In this document: one piece after another, positions 26,901 through 36,329 of the stretch
Position numbering within the stretch: the first letter of the stretch is position 1
Layout of the letters: every line of letters starts with the position of its first letter
Assembly: GCF_005869845.1 (NCBI RefSeq)
Contig: NZ_VAWF01000001.1
Location: 372,001 to 436,000 of the forward strand
DNA: 64,000 nt
Direction: 5' to 3'
From: Fodinibius saliphilus
GTDB lineage: Bacteria; Bacteroidota; Rhodothermia; Balneolales; Balneolaceae
Program-made: the position numbers and the translations under genes
The notes under the pieces: model-generated
Seen by the model: the letters and a program-made list of their open reading frames with translations, nothing else
What the model was told of the DNA's origin: nothing
The model's database searches: none

Positions 26901-27578
26901 ATGAGTGTAGAAGTAACAACACGTTCCGACGAAGACATTAAACTAGATGTAACTAAACAGCTTAAATGGGATGCTCGAATTGATGCATCTGATGTAAGTA
27001 TCACCGTAGATAACGGAAAAGTAATGATTTCAGGACAAGTACCTTCACTTACTGCTAAGTCAGCAGCTACTAATGATGCTTACTTGGTTGAAGGAGTATC
27101 TATAGTAGAAAACGAGTTGAATATTGAATTTCCTGATACTGAAACGGTACCTACCGACGAACAGATTAAAAATAATGTAGTAACGGCATTAGCTTTAGAT
27201 GGCGACCTGAAATCCTATAAGATTGATGTAGATGTTAAGCAGGGATGGGTCACTTTGGAAGGTACCGTTAATGCGTATTGGGAAAAGATCCATGCCAAAA
27301 ATGAGGTACTTGAGCTTAATGGTGTTATCGGCGTTACCAATAATCTCGGTGTAGTGCCTACCGGTGATTACATGGATGAATCGATCGCTAAAGACATTGT
27401 GAGTGCACTTGAACGTAATGTTAATATTTTTGCCGATGATGTAAATATCCGAGTAGAAAATGGCAACGTTACGCTAGAAGGTACGGTTGAAACCTCAAAG
27501 GCTAAAAATGCAGCCTTCGATTCAGCACTTTATACACCGGGTGTTGTAAGCGTCGATAATAAAATTATGGTTGTCTAA
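26901..27578 (+). CDS. Triple BON-domain protein (OsmY-like)
   Basis: The 225-residue protein consists of three BON domains, each ~65-70 residues: DEDIKLDVTKQLKWDARIDA...VMISGQV, DEQIKNNVVTALALDG...VTLEGTV, DESIAKDIVSALERN...VTLEGTV. BON domains bind phospholipid and occur in envelope-stress proteins such as OsmY. Unlike OsmY there is no signal peptide at the chosen ATG, so it may be cytoplasmic. It is flanked by terminators on both sides and seems to be monocistronic. An envelope or osmotic-stress role is inferred from the family only. Confidence 0.88.
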   Translation: MSVEVTTRSDEDIKLDVTKQLKWDARIDASDVSITVDNGKVMISGQVPSLTAKSAATNDAYLVEGVSIVENELNIEFPDTETVPTDEQIKNNVVTALALDGDLKSYKIDVDVKQGWVTLEGTVNAYWEKIHAKNEVLELNGVIGVTNNLGVVPTGDYMDESIAKDIVSALERNVNIFADDVNIRVENGNVTLEGTVETSKAKNAAFDSALYTPGVVSVDNKIMVV

Positions 27579-27603
27579 GTAGTTCTAACCATATAACTTT
27601 TCA

Positions 27604-27636
27604 GAGGCCTGTTGGGTTACAGTGGGCCTTTCATTA
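27604..27636 (+). terminator. Possible weak terminator after BON gene
   Basis: A 7-bp stem with a G-U pair (AGAGGCC 27603-27609, GGCCTTT 27625-27631) is followed by only a short T-containing run. It is weaker than the other terminators here. Confidence 0.35.
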
Positions 27637-27705
27637 TTCGCAACAATTTTTTGTGGTGTCTCGTAGGGTTGATTGATTGGTCATCAATTAATCTAACTGT
27701 GAAAT

Positions 27706-28923
27706 ATGCTTAGTAAATGCTGGATCTCTTTTAAAATTGCCTGCCAAAATATTAAATCCAACCTCTTACATACTTTTTTATCTACCCTGGGTATTGTGAT
27801 TGGAGTAGCAGCTTTGGTAACTATATTGTCGTTGATAGACGGCATGGAGAATTATGCCCGCAGCCAGATAACTCAAACAACCTCTTTACAGACGATAATT
27901 GTTGAAAGCCGCCATAGGTTACAAGTAGATGGAGTTTGGGTGGATAATAAAAACGCTCCGGTATTGATGCCTCAGAACGTTGAACGGTTAAAGCGCAAAC
28001 TGAATAATGTCTCTTCTGTAGAACTTCGCACCTCCGGATCAGCTACGATTTTTGCTTTGGCCGATACTGCAAAAACGGCCACCTATTTTTATGCTTTGAG
28101 TTCTGATTCTCTAAATACTGAAAAAATTAAAATGAAAGCAGGCAGTAATATATTTGATGGGCATAATTCTGCGATAATATCTGAGACATTGGCTAAGGTA
28201 CTGAGTTCAGAAGATGGGTGGAAATCTACGGTGGGAAGAAAATTTGAAATGCATGGTAATACGTACACGGTTAGTGGCATATTTAATAGGGACAGGGAGG
28301 CCAAACGTAGAATCGTGGTTCCATTTTTATCACTTAGTGATGAGGTGATTCGTAATAATGCACCTAAACTGATAATAGATTCCGAGAAGGTAGAGGCCGT
28401 AGAAAAGATAAAGTCAGAAGTAGAGAACTGGTTAGCTGCTAACTATGAAAATGCAGAACAGAATTTCCATATTTTTACGAATCAAATGCGTGTGGAGCAA
28501 GCCCGAAAAGGAATGTTGCTTTTTAAGTTAATAATGGGATTAATAACGGGCATTGCGGTTGTTGTAGGAGGGATCGGAGTAATGAATGTGTTACTAATTT
28601 CTGTAACCGAACGTACTGCTGAAATAGGAATTCGAAAGGCAACAGGCGCCAAAAAGTTTGATATTATTCTTCAGTTTCTTTCAGAATCGGTAACGGTTTC
28701 TATTTTTGGTAGTTTTTTAGGTTTAATTTTGGGTATGTTAGTTGCAATGGCAGCAGTACCCATTGTAAAACTTTTTATTGAGGTACCTTTTGAGGCTGGA
28801 TTTTCGGTATCAACAATGGGAATTATTGCCATACTTGCAGTTGTTATCGGTATTATTTTTGGTACCTATCCTGCCATTAGAGCCGCAAAATTAACCCCTG
28901 TAGAGGCGATAAGGAGAGAATAG
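27706..28923 (+). CDS. MacB-like ABC transporter permease (FtsX family)
   Basis: The 405-residue protein has TM1 at ~20-45 (LSTLGIVIGVAALVTILSL), a large MacB-type periplasmic domain (~50-270), then three helices in the FtsX domain. Its family motifs are GGIGVMNVLLISVTERTAEIGIRKATGA and the end YPAIRAAKLTPVEAIRRE. Such permeases work with a separate MacB/LolD-type ATPase in lipoprotein release, efflux or envelope signalling. No ATPase lies beside it, so the partner must be encoded elsewhere. The substrate is unknown. Confidence 0.9.
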   Translation: MLSKCWISFKIACQNIKSNLLHTFLSTLGIVIGVAALVTILSLIDGMENYARSQITQTTSLQTIIVESRHRLQVDGVWVDNKNAPVLMPQNVERLKRKLNNVSSVELRTSGSATIFALADTAKTATYFYALSSDSLNTEKIKMKAGSNIFDGHNSAIISETLAKVLSSEDGWKSTVGRKFEMHGNTYTVSGIFNRDREAKRRIVVPFLSLSDEVIRNNAPKLIIDSEKVEAVEKIKSEVENWLAANYENAEQNFHIFTNQMRVEQARKGMLLFKLIMGLITGIAVVVGGIGVMNVLLISVTERTAEIGIRKATGAKKFDIILQFLSESVTVSIFGSFLGLILGMLVAMAAVPIVKLFIEVPFEAGFSVSTMGIIAILAVVIGIIFGTYPAIRAAKLTPVEAIRRE

Positions 28924-29032
28924 GTGTTAGATATTTTTCATAATGGTTGTCTGATAAATCATAATAGGTTATTTAGATAGCAATGAATTGCCTATTAGTA
29001 ATCATAAAATAGTAATTAAGTCAAAGGCTATG

Positions 29033-29233
29033 ATGGGATCATTTGGTGGAATGGAAATATTTATCATACTAATTATAGGTTTACTTCCCTCTCTTATTGT
29101 AGTGGGATACTTTTTATGGCTGGCGACCAAAATAAATAAGATAGCACGAGCCCAAGAAGAACAAGTACAAGAGATGAGGAAGCTTATTCGAATTTTTAAG
29201 GATGAAAAAGAAGGGAAAAAGATTGAAAGGTAA
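29033..29233 (+). CDS. Small membrane protein with coiled-coil tail
   Basis: About 67 residues beginning MGSFGGMEIF. One membrane helix (residues ~8-30, IILIIGLLPSLIVVGYFLWLA) is followed by a charged helix with coiled-coil character (EEQVQEMRKLIRIFKDEKEGKK). Two ATGs stand in tandem at 29030 and 29033; the AAAGG at 29023-29027 suits the second better, and a longer TTG-started frame from 28988 lacks support. It is followed by a bidirectional terminator. Function unknown; similar tiny membrane proteins are common in Bacteroidota-like genomes. Confidence 0.65.
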   Translation: MGSFGGMEIFIILIIGLLPSLIVVGYFLWLATKINKIARAQEEQVQEMRKLIRIFKDEKEGKKIER

Positions 29234-29237
29234 ATAT

Positions 29238-29268
29238 CCCTGATCGACTTCAAAATCGATCAGGGTTT
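29238..29268. terminator. Bidirectional terminator between small membrane protein and menB
   Basis: A perfect 10-bp stem (CCCTGATCGA 29238-29247, TCGATCAGGG 29256-29265) has an 8-nt loop and is followed by TTTGTT on the plus strand and an AT-rich run on the minus side. It separates two converging genes. Confidence 0.8.
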
Positions 29269-29279
29269 GTTCCCATTTG

Positions 29280-30113
29280 TTATCCAATCCAAGGGTAATC
29301 ATCCCAATTGGGATCGCGTTTCTCAAGGAAAGCATCTCGTCCTTCGGTGGCTTCATCTGTCATGTAGGCCAGACGGGTAGCTTCCCCGGAGAACACTTGT
29401 TGACCAACCATGCCATCGTCAACTAAATTAAATGCATACTTGATCATACGGATGGCAGTAGGGCTTTTTTTGAGTATCTCTTGGGCCCATTGGTAGGCCG
29501 TTTCTTCGAGTTCATCATGGGGCACCACTTTATTAACCATCCCCATCTCAAACGCTTCTTGGGCTGAGTAGTTACGCCCTAGGAAAAATATTTCACGTGC
29601 CTTTTTTTGTCCCACCTGTCGGGCTAAGAGTGCTGAACCAAAACCGCCGTCAAAACTGGCAACATCAGCATCAGTTTGTTTGAATGTTGCATGTTCTTTA
29701 CTGGCAAGAGTGAGGTCACAAACAACATGCAAACTATGCCCGCCGCCCACAGCCCATCCGGGAACTACGGCAATGACAACTTTACCCATAAAGCGGATCA
29801 TTCGTTGTAGGTCCAGCACATTTAACCGTGGGGTACCGGCATCATCTTTATAGCCGGCTTTGCCACGGACATTCTGGTCTCCGCCTGAACAAAAGGCCCA
29901 TTTACCATCTTTGGGAGAAGGCCCTTCGCCGGTAAGCAGTACAACACCGATGTTAGCATCTTCACGGACATCCAGAAATGCATCCTGTAGCTCAAAGAGG
30001 GTTTTAGGGCGAAATGCATTGCGAATTTCAGGGCGATTTATGGCAATGCGGGCTACGCCATTAGATTTTTTAAAGGTGATGTCTTCGTATTCATTGACGG
30101 TTTTCCAATTCAT
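29280..30113 (-). CDS. menB: 1,4-dihydroxy-2-naphthoyl-CoA synthase
   Basis: MenB (277 residues) closes the second ring in menaquinone synthesis, converting o-succinylbenzoyl-CoA to dihydroxynaphthoyl-CoA. It is a crotonase-fold enzyme with the diagnostic blocks [29 protein letters not shown] and [19 protein letters not shown], and the C-terminal [14 protein letters not shown] that distinguishes MenB from other enoyl hydratases. It is the last gene of the minus-strand menF-menD-menH-menB cluster, 41 bases after menH. Confidence 0.96.
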   Translation of the reverse strand: MNWKTVNEYEDITFKKSNGVARIAINRPEIRNAFRPKTLFELQDAFLDVREDANIGVVLLTGEGPSPKDGKWAFCSGGDQNVRGKAGYKDDAGTPRLNVLDLQRMIRFMGKVVIAVVPGWAVGGGHSLHVVCDLTLASKEHATFKQTDADVASFDGGFGSALLARQVGQKKAREIFFLGRNYSAQEAFEMGMVNKVVPHDELEETAYQWAQEILKKSPTAIRMIKYAFNLVDDGMVGQQVFSGEATRLAYMTDEATEGRDAFLEKRDPNWDDYPWIG

Positions 30114-30154
30114 AATAAAATATTCTGTATTTGGTAGTAAGTAATACGGTTTAT

Positions 30155-30973
30155 CTAATTAATTCTGTTGATAAAATGGGTAATCTTTTTAAGAAGCATT
30201 GAAGGGTTATCAAGGTGAACCCGGTGTCCGGCTTCGATAGATGAAAATGTAGCATTGGGAAACTGTTCAACCAAATGATTATTTATTTGCTGATATTTCT
30301 CATCTTCTGTACCGGCTAGCAGAAGTATCGGTTTATCCCATTGTTGTAATTTATCACATACGGGAGTCATTGTTCCGGTGCCAAATCCCTTTAGCGAAGC
30401 CGCAAGAGCAGAGGGATATTGCTTAGCCTGTACGTGATGATAGGTTTCTTGAAGATCGCTATCAACAACAGTTGGAGATTGAAACAGGTCGAGCTTTTGC
30501 CATTTGGCAAGAAACGAGTTAAAATTATGTTCAATTTTTTTTGCTCGCTCCATATCGATCTTCCGGCGTTTTGAGCGTTCTTTTTTATTACTGATTCCAC
30601 AGTTAGCACTTTCCAGAATCATCCCATTAAAACGGTCGGGTGAAGAAAGGGCCGTTTGGAGAGCTAGTCTTCCCCCCATACTGTATCCATAAAGTATTAA
30701 TGGCGATATGGCCAGTTTATCAATGAGTGCTAGAAGATCTGCCATTTGTTGTTCTTCGCGGTAACGATTAGGATTGGTAGGTTTGCCGGTGTCTCCATGT
30801 CCAAGCAGATCTACTGTTATGGGATTACAATATCTTTTTAGTTCCCCAATAAGATGTTCAAACACAAGTCGACTGCCCATAAAGCCGTGAAGCATAAGCA
30901 GATAAGGAATATTATCATCTTGCTGGTGAAGCTCATAAGCGTAACCTGTATTATTGATTTCAAGCACTTCCAT
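30155..30973 (-). CDS. menH: SHCHC synthase, alpha/beta hydrolase (MenH)
   Basis: An alpha/beta-hydrolase of ~272 residues that removes pyruvate from the MenD product to give SHCHC. Seen: the oxyanion-region motif [10 protein letters not shown], the nucleophile elbow [12 protein letters not shown] (Ser in GYSMGG), the acid strand [12 protein letters not shown] and the final His in [12 protein letters not shown] take the ATG at 30973, whose A is shared with the menD stop (TAATG), rather than the TTG 15 bases earlier. Position between menD and menB makes MenH the best assignment within a very broad fold family. Confidence 0.88.
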   Translation of the reverse strand: MEVLEINNTGYAYELHQQDDNIPYLLMLHGFMGSRLVFEHLIGELKRYCNPITVDLLGHGDTGKPTNPNRYREEQQMADLLALIDKLAISPLILYGYSMGGRLALQTALSSPDRFNGMILESANCGISNKKERSKRRKIDMERAKKIEHNFNSFLAKWQKLDLFQSPTVVDSDLQETYHHVQAKQYPSALAASLKGFGTGTMTPVCDKLQQWDKPILLLAGTEDEKYQQINNHLVEQFPNATFSSIEAGHRVHLDNPSMLLKKITHFINRIN

Positions 30974-32676
30974 TAGGAGTATTTCCAAAGCTTTTTCCTG
31001 AGCTTCATAGAAGCATCAGCATCTGTTTTACACTCAATAATGGAAAGACCGTTATTATTACTATTACGCATCCATCGTTGCAAGCTGAAATCGTGGAGCT
31101 CTGAGAAGGTTTCAATACTATGAAAGGGGATATCATGGGCCTGTACCATCTGTCTGATATCAACAGACTGGGGAGTTTCAAAATAATCAGTAAAATACTT
31201 TTCGTGCTGTTCAATGGGGAGCATTCGGAAAATAGATCCTCCCGAGTTATTAATTACAATGATGACCAGTGGGAGTTTCAATTTTTGTTGATTCAGCAGG
31301 GCATTACTGTCATGCAAAAAGGCAAGATCTCCTGTTATCAAGACTCCGGCTTTATCTAAAGCCAGGGATAGACCAAATGCAGTGGAAGTAATGCCGTCAA
31401 TACCGCTGGTACCGCGATTTAAATAAAGAGGGATGCCAGTAGGTTGTTTACCAAAAAGGTTGATATCACGGGCAGGGAAAGAGTTCGATACCATTAGGAA
31501 TAGATCCCTTGTTAGTTGTGGCGTCAGATGGTCATAAACATGTCCATCGGTTAGAGGGCTTTCTTCTGTAATTTGTTTGTTGGCATATTCTTGGTAGTCA
31601 GATTTGGTCTCCTTCCATTTATTAAGCCATTGATCACTATTTTTTGAATGGATTTTATCCGTTGCAATAGGTCGACCAAACCAGGGTATAGAAGAAATTT
31701 CAGAAAGGGTTGCATTTTGCAAGGCATGCGTACTGGCAAAATGATAGTGATAGACGGGATTCCACTGTTCAAGCCCAATCTCAATTGATTTAGCAGTAGG
31801 CTGGAAACCAAACCGGAGAATAAGATCCGGGGCTAAGTTTTCAAGGTTCTGTTCATTTCGCAGAAATCCTGAAAACTGTTTGATTACATGTTTGCTGTCT
31901 ATATTGGATTCAGCAATAATAGGGGCATTTATCTTCTCAGCTATTGCCCGGATAGAATCGGTATTATCGCCCGGTGCTAACGGACCAACGATTATAAGAG
32001 GATTTTGAGCTTTCGATATTTTATTGAGGAGTCCGTCAGAAAGATGCTGTGTTTCTTTATAAGTAGTTTTATCTGAATCAGGCTGTTCTTTTTTGTCTGG
32101 TGTGGATATCGTTTGAAGATATTTAGGATCAGGCTCCAAAGGTTTTCGAAAGGGGAAATTTAGGTGGACCGGTCCACGTTTATTCTTGCTGGCCTCAAAC
32201 GCTTGTTGGCCAAGTATTTCAAGTCGTTCTAAATCTTCTTCGCTATTTCCTGCTTCCCCAACTTCATGGAAAAAAACAGGGTAATCCCCAAATATTTTGA
32301 GTTGATCTATAGCTTGGTTTGCCCCGGTAGCCCTTCGATTCGGAGGGCGATCTGCTGTAGCTAAAATTATGGGCACACCACTTTTACGCGCCTCTATAAC
32401 TGCCGGATAATAATTGGCCACAGCAGTTCCCGAGGTGCATATTAAAACTGCAGGAGTGTTTGTTGCTTTGCCGATACCAAGAGCGGTAAAAGCCGCAGAT
32501 CGTTCATCCAGGATAACATGCTTCTGAAAATGTTTATTGGTAGCTGCTGCAAGAGTAAGAGGGGTAGAGCGGGATCCAGGGGATATTATGACATGCTGTA
32601 CCCCAAGCTGTTGGAGCGTCCGAAAAAAAGTAGCGGTCCAGTTGAAGACAAGATTTCCTGGATTGGAACTAGTCAT
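30973..32676 (-). CDS. menD: SEPHCHC synthase, thiamine-diphosphate enzyme (MenD)
   Basis: MenD (567 residues) joins 2-oxoglutarate-derived succinic semialdehyde to isochorismate using thiamine diphosphate. Family blocks: HVIISPGSRSTPLTLAAA near the N-terminus, CTSGTAVANYYPAVIEA, the NRGTSGIDGITSTAFGLSLA segment and the ThDP/Mg2+-binding GDLAFLHDSNALL...INNSGGSIF region. Its start lies 8 bases inside the menF end and its stop overlaps menH, so the cluster is tightly coupled. Confidence 0.95.
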   Translation of the reverse strand: MTSSNPGNLVFNWTATFFRTLQQLGVQHVIISPGSRSTPLTLAAATNKHFQKHVILDERSAAFTALGIGKATNTPAVLICTSGTAVANYYPAVIEARKSGVPIILATADRPPNRRATGANQAIDQLKIFGDYPVFFHEVGEAGNSEEDLERLEILGQQAFEASKNKRGPVHLNFPFRKPLEPDPKYLQTISTPDKKEQPDSDKTTYKETQHLSDGLLNKISKAQNPLIIVGPLAPGDNTDSIRAIAEKINAPIIAESNIDSKHVIKQFSGFLRNEQNLENLAPDLILRFGFQPTAKSIEIGLEQWNPVYHYHFASTHALQNATLSEISSIPWFGRPIATDKIHSKNSDQWLNKWKETKSDYQEYANKQITEESPLTDGHVYDHLTPQLTRDLFLMVSNSFPARDINLFGKQPTGIPLYLNRGTSGIDGITSTAFGLSLALDKAGVLITGDLAFLHDSNALLNQQKLKLPLVIIVINNSGGSIFRMLPIEQHEKYFTDYFETPQSVDIRQMVQAHDIPFHSIETFSELHDFSLQRWMRNSNNNGLSIIECKTDADASMKLRKKLWKYS

Positions 32677-34129
32677 ATTGCAGGGCTGAAAGCATCGGCT
32701 TTAATTTAAGGTTTGTTTCATGCCATTCTGCAGATGGGTCAGAGTCCGCAACGATACCGCATCCGGCAAAAAAATGTGCTTCTTTGTCTGTCAGCAAACC
32801 ACTGCGAATACCAACAGCAAACTCGCCGATTCCTTTGCTGTTTATCCACCCAATAGGACTTGCATACCATCCTCGCGAGAAATTTTCCAGTTTATTGAGA
32901 TATGGAGCAGCATCTTTCCATGGGTATCCTCCAACAGCCGGAGTAGGATGCAACTGGCCAATAACATTTAACACCTCAGCCTCTTGCTGTAAGTGGGCCC
33001 GAATAGGGGTGTAAAGGTGCTGCACATTGGATAGTTTTTTAATTTCAGGTTTAGCACTGCGATAAAAATCGATGGTAAAAGGAATGAGACGCTCTTCAAT
33101 ATCCTTGATTACGAAATTGTGCTCATTTTGATCTTTTTTACTATCGATAAGGTGCTGCCCCAGCTGGGTATCTTCAGAAATGGTTTGTCCCCGTTGAATA
33201 CTGCCGGCCAGTGCTTCAGTAAGAAAAAGACGACTTCGAAAAGAACCAAGTCGCTCAGGGGAAGATCCTAAAAAAGTACTACCGGACCGATGTATGAGAA
33301 AGCTGGAACAGTTTTGATATCGTCTTCGTAGTTTATTCAGTACTTGCGTAGGATTCGTAGCATCGTGCCTTGGTACCGATATTTTTCGAGCTAATACGAT
33401 TTTTTCAAAATTATTCTCAGAAATTAAATCAGTTGCTTTCTCAACCGAAGAGGTCCACTCTTTATATTCTCCATTCTTTATTTCTGAGAGTGAATTATTC
33501 TGAAGAAAAGAGTTAAGTTTTTGTTGGCCATTAAGCTCATCTTTTAGATGGCAGCGTTTGCGTATGGTTTCAAACCTGTCAATTAAATAATTATGAAGCT
33601 CGCTGTCGTTCTTAAAGGAGGAAAGGTCTATTGACAGGGTAACCAAATTGAATTTTCCATCTCGAATGATACTCCATTCCGGTATAGTGAAAGAAGCAGG
33701 TTCAAAATCCTGCCACAGTCCTTCAGCAATATCATCAAAGAAGGAAAATCCTCCTAGAAACATCATGCCTGAATAGGGATGAGGAACCGAAGAATATTCT
33801 CTGCTGATGCGTTGGGTATCTTTAATTGCTTTGCTGACGGTGTTGAACCTATCGGAACCAGCAGCCGAAAGATGCTCTATGGAACCACCCGCTGCAATTG
33901 CAAGCTCATCGGTGGGCTTTTCCCAATAAAACTGGTATTCTTCGGTGTCCCAGTTCATTTCAAGATATGCTAAAGGATCTATAGCATCCAGTGTAAAACT
34001 AAATGAGGCATACTGTGCTTCTGTATCTTCAAAGAGTTGGGATATAAATGCACGCAAGTTACCCGTTTGTGGTTCTGGGGTATCTATATTTTGGTAATAA
34101 TCTGTTTTAGATAACGATGCGTTAGCCAT
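32669..34129 (-). CDS. menF: Isochorismate synthase (MenF/EntC family)
   Basis: The 486-residue chorismate-binding enzyme makes isochorismate, the entry step of the o-succinylbenzoate route. The conserved C-terminal catalytic region contains KIVLARK, SFLIHRSGSTFLGSSPERL, EALAGSIQRG, DQNEHNFVIKDIEERL, LHPTPAVGGYP and WYASPIGWINSKGIGEFAVGIRS, typical of isochorismate synthases rather than anthranilate synthase. It is the first gene of the men cluster. menC, menE and menA are not in the window, so the pathway is completed elsewhere. Confidence 0.93.
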   Translation of the reverse strand: MANASLSKTDYYQNIDTPEPQTGNLRAFISQLFEDTEAQYASFSFTLDAIDPLAYLEMNWDTEEYQFYWEKPTDELAIAAGGSIEHLSAAGSDRFNTVSKAIKDTQRISREYSSVPHPYSGMMFLGGFSFFDDIAEGLWQDFEPASFTIPEWSIIRDGKFNLVTLSIDLSSFKNDSELHNYLIDRFETIRKRCHLKDELNGQQKLNSFLQNNSLSEIKNGEYKEWTSSVEKATDLISENNFEKIVLARKISVPRHDATNPTQVLNKLRRRYQNCSSFLIHRSGSTFLGSSPERLGSFRSRLFLTEALAGSIQRGQTISEDTQLGQHLIDSKKDQNEHNFVIKDIEERLIPFTIDFYRSAKPEIKKLSNVQHLYTPIRAHLQQEAEVLNVIGQLHPTPAVGGYPWKDAAPYLNKLENFSRGWYASPIGWINSKGIGEFAVGIRSGLLTDKEAHFFAGCGIVADSDPSAEWHETNLKLKPMLSALQYD

Positions 34130-34510
34130 GAAATAATTTTATTTACTCTACCTTTCACAACTTTCAATATAAATTGAAAATTGCTTTTTCCATAATATTA
34201 CACCGTTATTATTTAGATAATGTTCTGTCAGACTCTCTAGTAGTTAATATCTACATCAGTATTAGAACAGAATTGCAATATTATCTCAAATGTTGCTTGC
34301 TGTTTACATGAATAGTATAGCACAACTCATGTATGTCAATCTTAAAGATAGAAAATGTCAGGTATCTGCTTTAAGACAAAAAAAGTGAGTTTAGTTCCTT
34401 AAGAAAGGTATACTGAAAACTTATTTTTCACTTTTGAAAAGTGACTATCAATATGTGCTAAAACATAGTAGGTACCAATTGAGCTGATATACTCCGCTTA
34501 TACTATTTGA
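34130..34510. other. Gene-free stretch upstream of the menaquinone cluster
   Basis: AT-rich DNA of ~380 bases between the menF start and the end of the DUF4290-like gene, both on the minus strand. It should contain the men promoter. Inverted repeats seen: TTTCAAT/ATTGAAA (34160-34178) and TCACTTTT/AAAGTGA (34428-34444); neither has a convincing T tract. No ORF or RNA family was recognised. Confidence 0.4.
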
Positions 34511-34765
34511 TTATTTCTCATAAGGATTGTAGATGCCGTATTCATTTGGATCATATTCAGCAAGTTCAAAGAAATGGTCCCAGGCTTCAGGGCTTTCCTC
34601 ATTATCATCAACCCAGTTTGGGTGGCTTTGTTTGATAAGGCCAACGGCACGTTCGGCATATTCAATGCGCTCATCTTCATCCTCAATACGAGGGAGGGAG
34701 GCGATCATTCGGTCTAAGTTGTAACCACAATCGAAATCTTTAGGCTTTACTTGTTTTACAAACAT
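34511..34765 (-). CDS. Small acidic protein, DUF4290-like
   Basis: An 84-residue acidic cytosolic protein. The pattern (NLDRMIASLPRIEDEDERIE, then AVGLIKQSHPNW, then AWDHFFELAEYD and a terminal NPYE) matches my memory of DUF4290, a short Bacteroidota-lineage family with an ED.EER helix and a WDHLF-like motif. Function of that family is unknown. It is a single gene transcribed divergently from the CBS/cysteine synthase-type gene. A DUF4290 profile comparison would settle the family. Confidence 0.65.
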   Translation of the reverse strand: MFVKQVKPKDFDCGYNLDRMIASLPRIEDEDERIEYAERAVGLIKQSHPNWVDDNEESPEAWDHFFELAEYDPNEYGIYNPYEK

Positions 34766-34962
34766 TGTGTTGAATTAGCTTAAATTTATGTGATATAGAA
34801 GATAACAGAGTTGGTCGTGCGAATAAAGGAGATTTTCTGAATACTATATAATAAGTAGATGAAAGCAAATCCAGATCTTTATTCGGGTAGATAGAACAAA
34901 ATTCCTATATTTCGGGTCTAATAAATTTTTAATGCTATCATAAAAGCACGATAAAGTCCTTA

Positions 34963-35952
34963 ATGTATTATAATTCAATTCTAGAAACTATCGGCAATAC
35001 TCCACTGGTAAAACTTAATAAAATAGCCGATGATATTCCCGGTACGATACTTGTAAAAGTTGAATATTTTAATCCCGGGCAGAGTGTAAAAGATCGTATT
35101 GGGATTAAGATGATTGAAGATGCAGAAGAAAAAGGACTTATTAAACCGGGAGGGACGATTATTGAGGGAACCTCCGGAAATACCGGGATGGGATTAGCCC
35201 TTGCCGCTGTTATTAAAGGGTATGATTGCATTTTCACCACTACAGATAAACAGAGTAAATCAAAAATTGATTTACTTCGAGCTTTGGGAGCAGAAGTTAA
35301 AGTTTGCCCTACAGATGTAGAACCCGACGACCCCCGGAGTTATTATTCAGTAGCTAAACGACTGAGTGAAGAAATCCCCAATTCCTATTATCCCAACCAA
35401 TACGATAATCCAAGTAATGCTCAGGCTCATTATGAGACTACCGGTCCTGAGATCTGGGAACAAACTGAAGGGAAGATAACGCACTATGTGGCTGGTATGG
35501 GTACAGGTGGAACTGTTTCTGGGACTTCTCGATATCTAAAAGAACAAAATAAAGAAATAAAGACTATTGGCGTTGATAGCGAAGGGTCGGTATATAAAAA
35601 GTTTTTTGAGACCGGTGAGTTTGATAAAGATGAAATTCATTCTTATTTGACTGAAGGTATTGGAGAAGATATCATTCCCGAGAATATGGACTTTGATCAA
35701 TTGGATGAAGTGATGCAGATCTCTGATAAAGATGCTTTCTTGACTACCCGTGCTCTTGCTGAAGATGAGGGGCTTTTTGTAGGGGGGTCTTGTGGGGCAG
35801 CTGTGCATGGAGCGCTTGAATATGCACGAAATAACGAGTTTGGAGAAGAGGATCTGATGGTTATTATTTTGCCCGACAGTGGAACTAGATATGTTTCCAA
35901 GATTTTCAATGATGAATGGATGGAAGGACATGGGTTCTTGGATGCTGAATAG
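34963..35952 (+). CDS. PLP-dependent cysteine synthase / cystathionine beta-synthase-type enzyme
   Basis: A 329-residue fold-type II PLP enzyme. PLP lysine is Lys43 (GQSVKDRIG), the phosphate loop is EGTSGNTG (68-75), and the second glycine loop is GMGTGGTVSGTSRY. The segments YYPNQYDNPSNAQAHYETTGPEIW and SEGSVYKKFFETG, plus the long acidic GIGEDIIPENMDF, resemble cystathionine beta-synthase catalytic domains more than CysK. The C-terminal CBS regulatory pair of the human enzyme is absent. It could make cystathionine from serine and homocysteine or cysteine from O-acetylserine; sequence alone does not decide. Confidence 0.88.
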   Translation: MYYNSILETIGNTPLVKLNKIADDIPGTILVKVEYFNPGQSVKDRIGIKMIEDAEEKGLIKPGGTIIEGTSGNTGMGLALAAVIKGYDCIFTTTDKQSKSKIDLLRALGAEVKVCPTDVEPDDPRSYYSVAKRLSEEIPNSYYPNQYDNPSNAQAHYETTGPEIWEQTEGKITHYVAGMGTGGTVSGTSRYLKEQNKEIKTIGVDSEGSVYKKFFETGEFDKDEIHSYLTEGIGEDIIPENMDFDQLDEVMQISDKDAFLTTRALAEDEGLFVGGSCGAAVHGALEYARNNEFGEEDLMVIILPDSGTRYVSKIFNDEWMEGHGFLDAE

Positions 35953-35994
35953 GAATAACTTTTTTAACTAATTTGAAGGAAGATTAATAGTAAT

Positions 35995-36315
35995 ATGCCA
36001 GATCAAACACAGGATCTACAACAAGGACAAATACAAATAGAACTTCCTGAAGAGGAGGCCAGTGGCACATACTCGAACTTGGTGATGATTTCACACTCAC
36101 CTTCAGAGTTTATTCTGGATTTTATTTCTGTAATGCCGGGAGCACCCAAAGCAAAGGTCGTAAAACGAATGGTGCTTACCCCCGACCATGCTAAGAGGTT
36201 GGTAAATGCCCTCTCCGAAAACATTAACCGCTACGAAAAAGAAAACGGTACTATCTCGGATGAGGAAGATATCGATGTTCCATTTAACTACAGAGGACCT
36301 ACACCTGAAGCATAA
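35995..36315 (+). CDS. DUF3467 family protein
   Basis: A 106-residue protein with the DUF3467 core: YSNLVMISHSPSEFILDFI, PGAPKAKVVKRMVLTPDHAKRLV, then a helical NALSENINRYEKENG. This family is conserved across Bacteroidota and other phyla but functionally uncharacterised. It is cytosolic, with no signal peptide. It lies 42 bases after the synthase and 14 bases before the M23 peptidase gene, so it may be cotranscribed with either. Confidence 0.88.
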   Translation: MPDQTQDLQQGQIQIELPEEEASGTYSNLVMISHSPSEFILDFISVMPGAPKAKVVKRMVLTPDHAKRLVNALSENINRYEKENGTISDEEDIDVPFNYRGPTPEA

Positions 36316-36329
36316 TTTGGTAACTTCGC

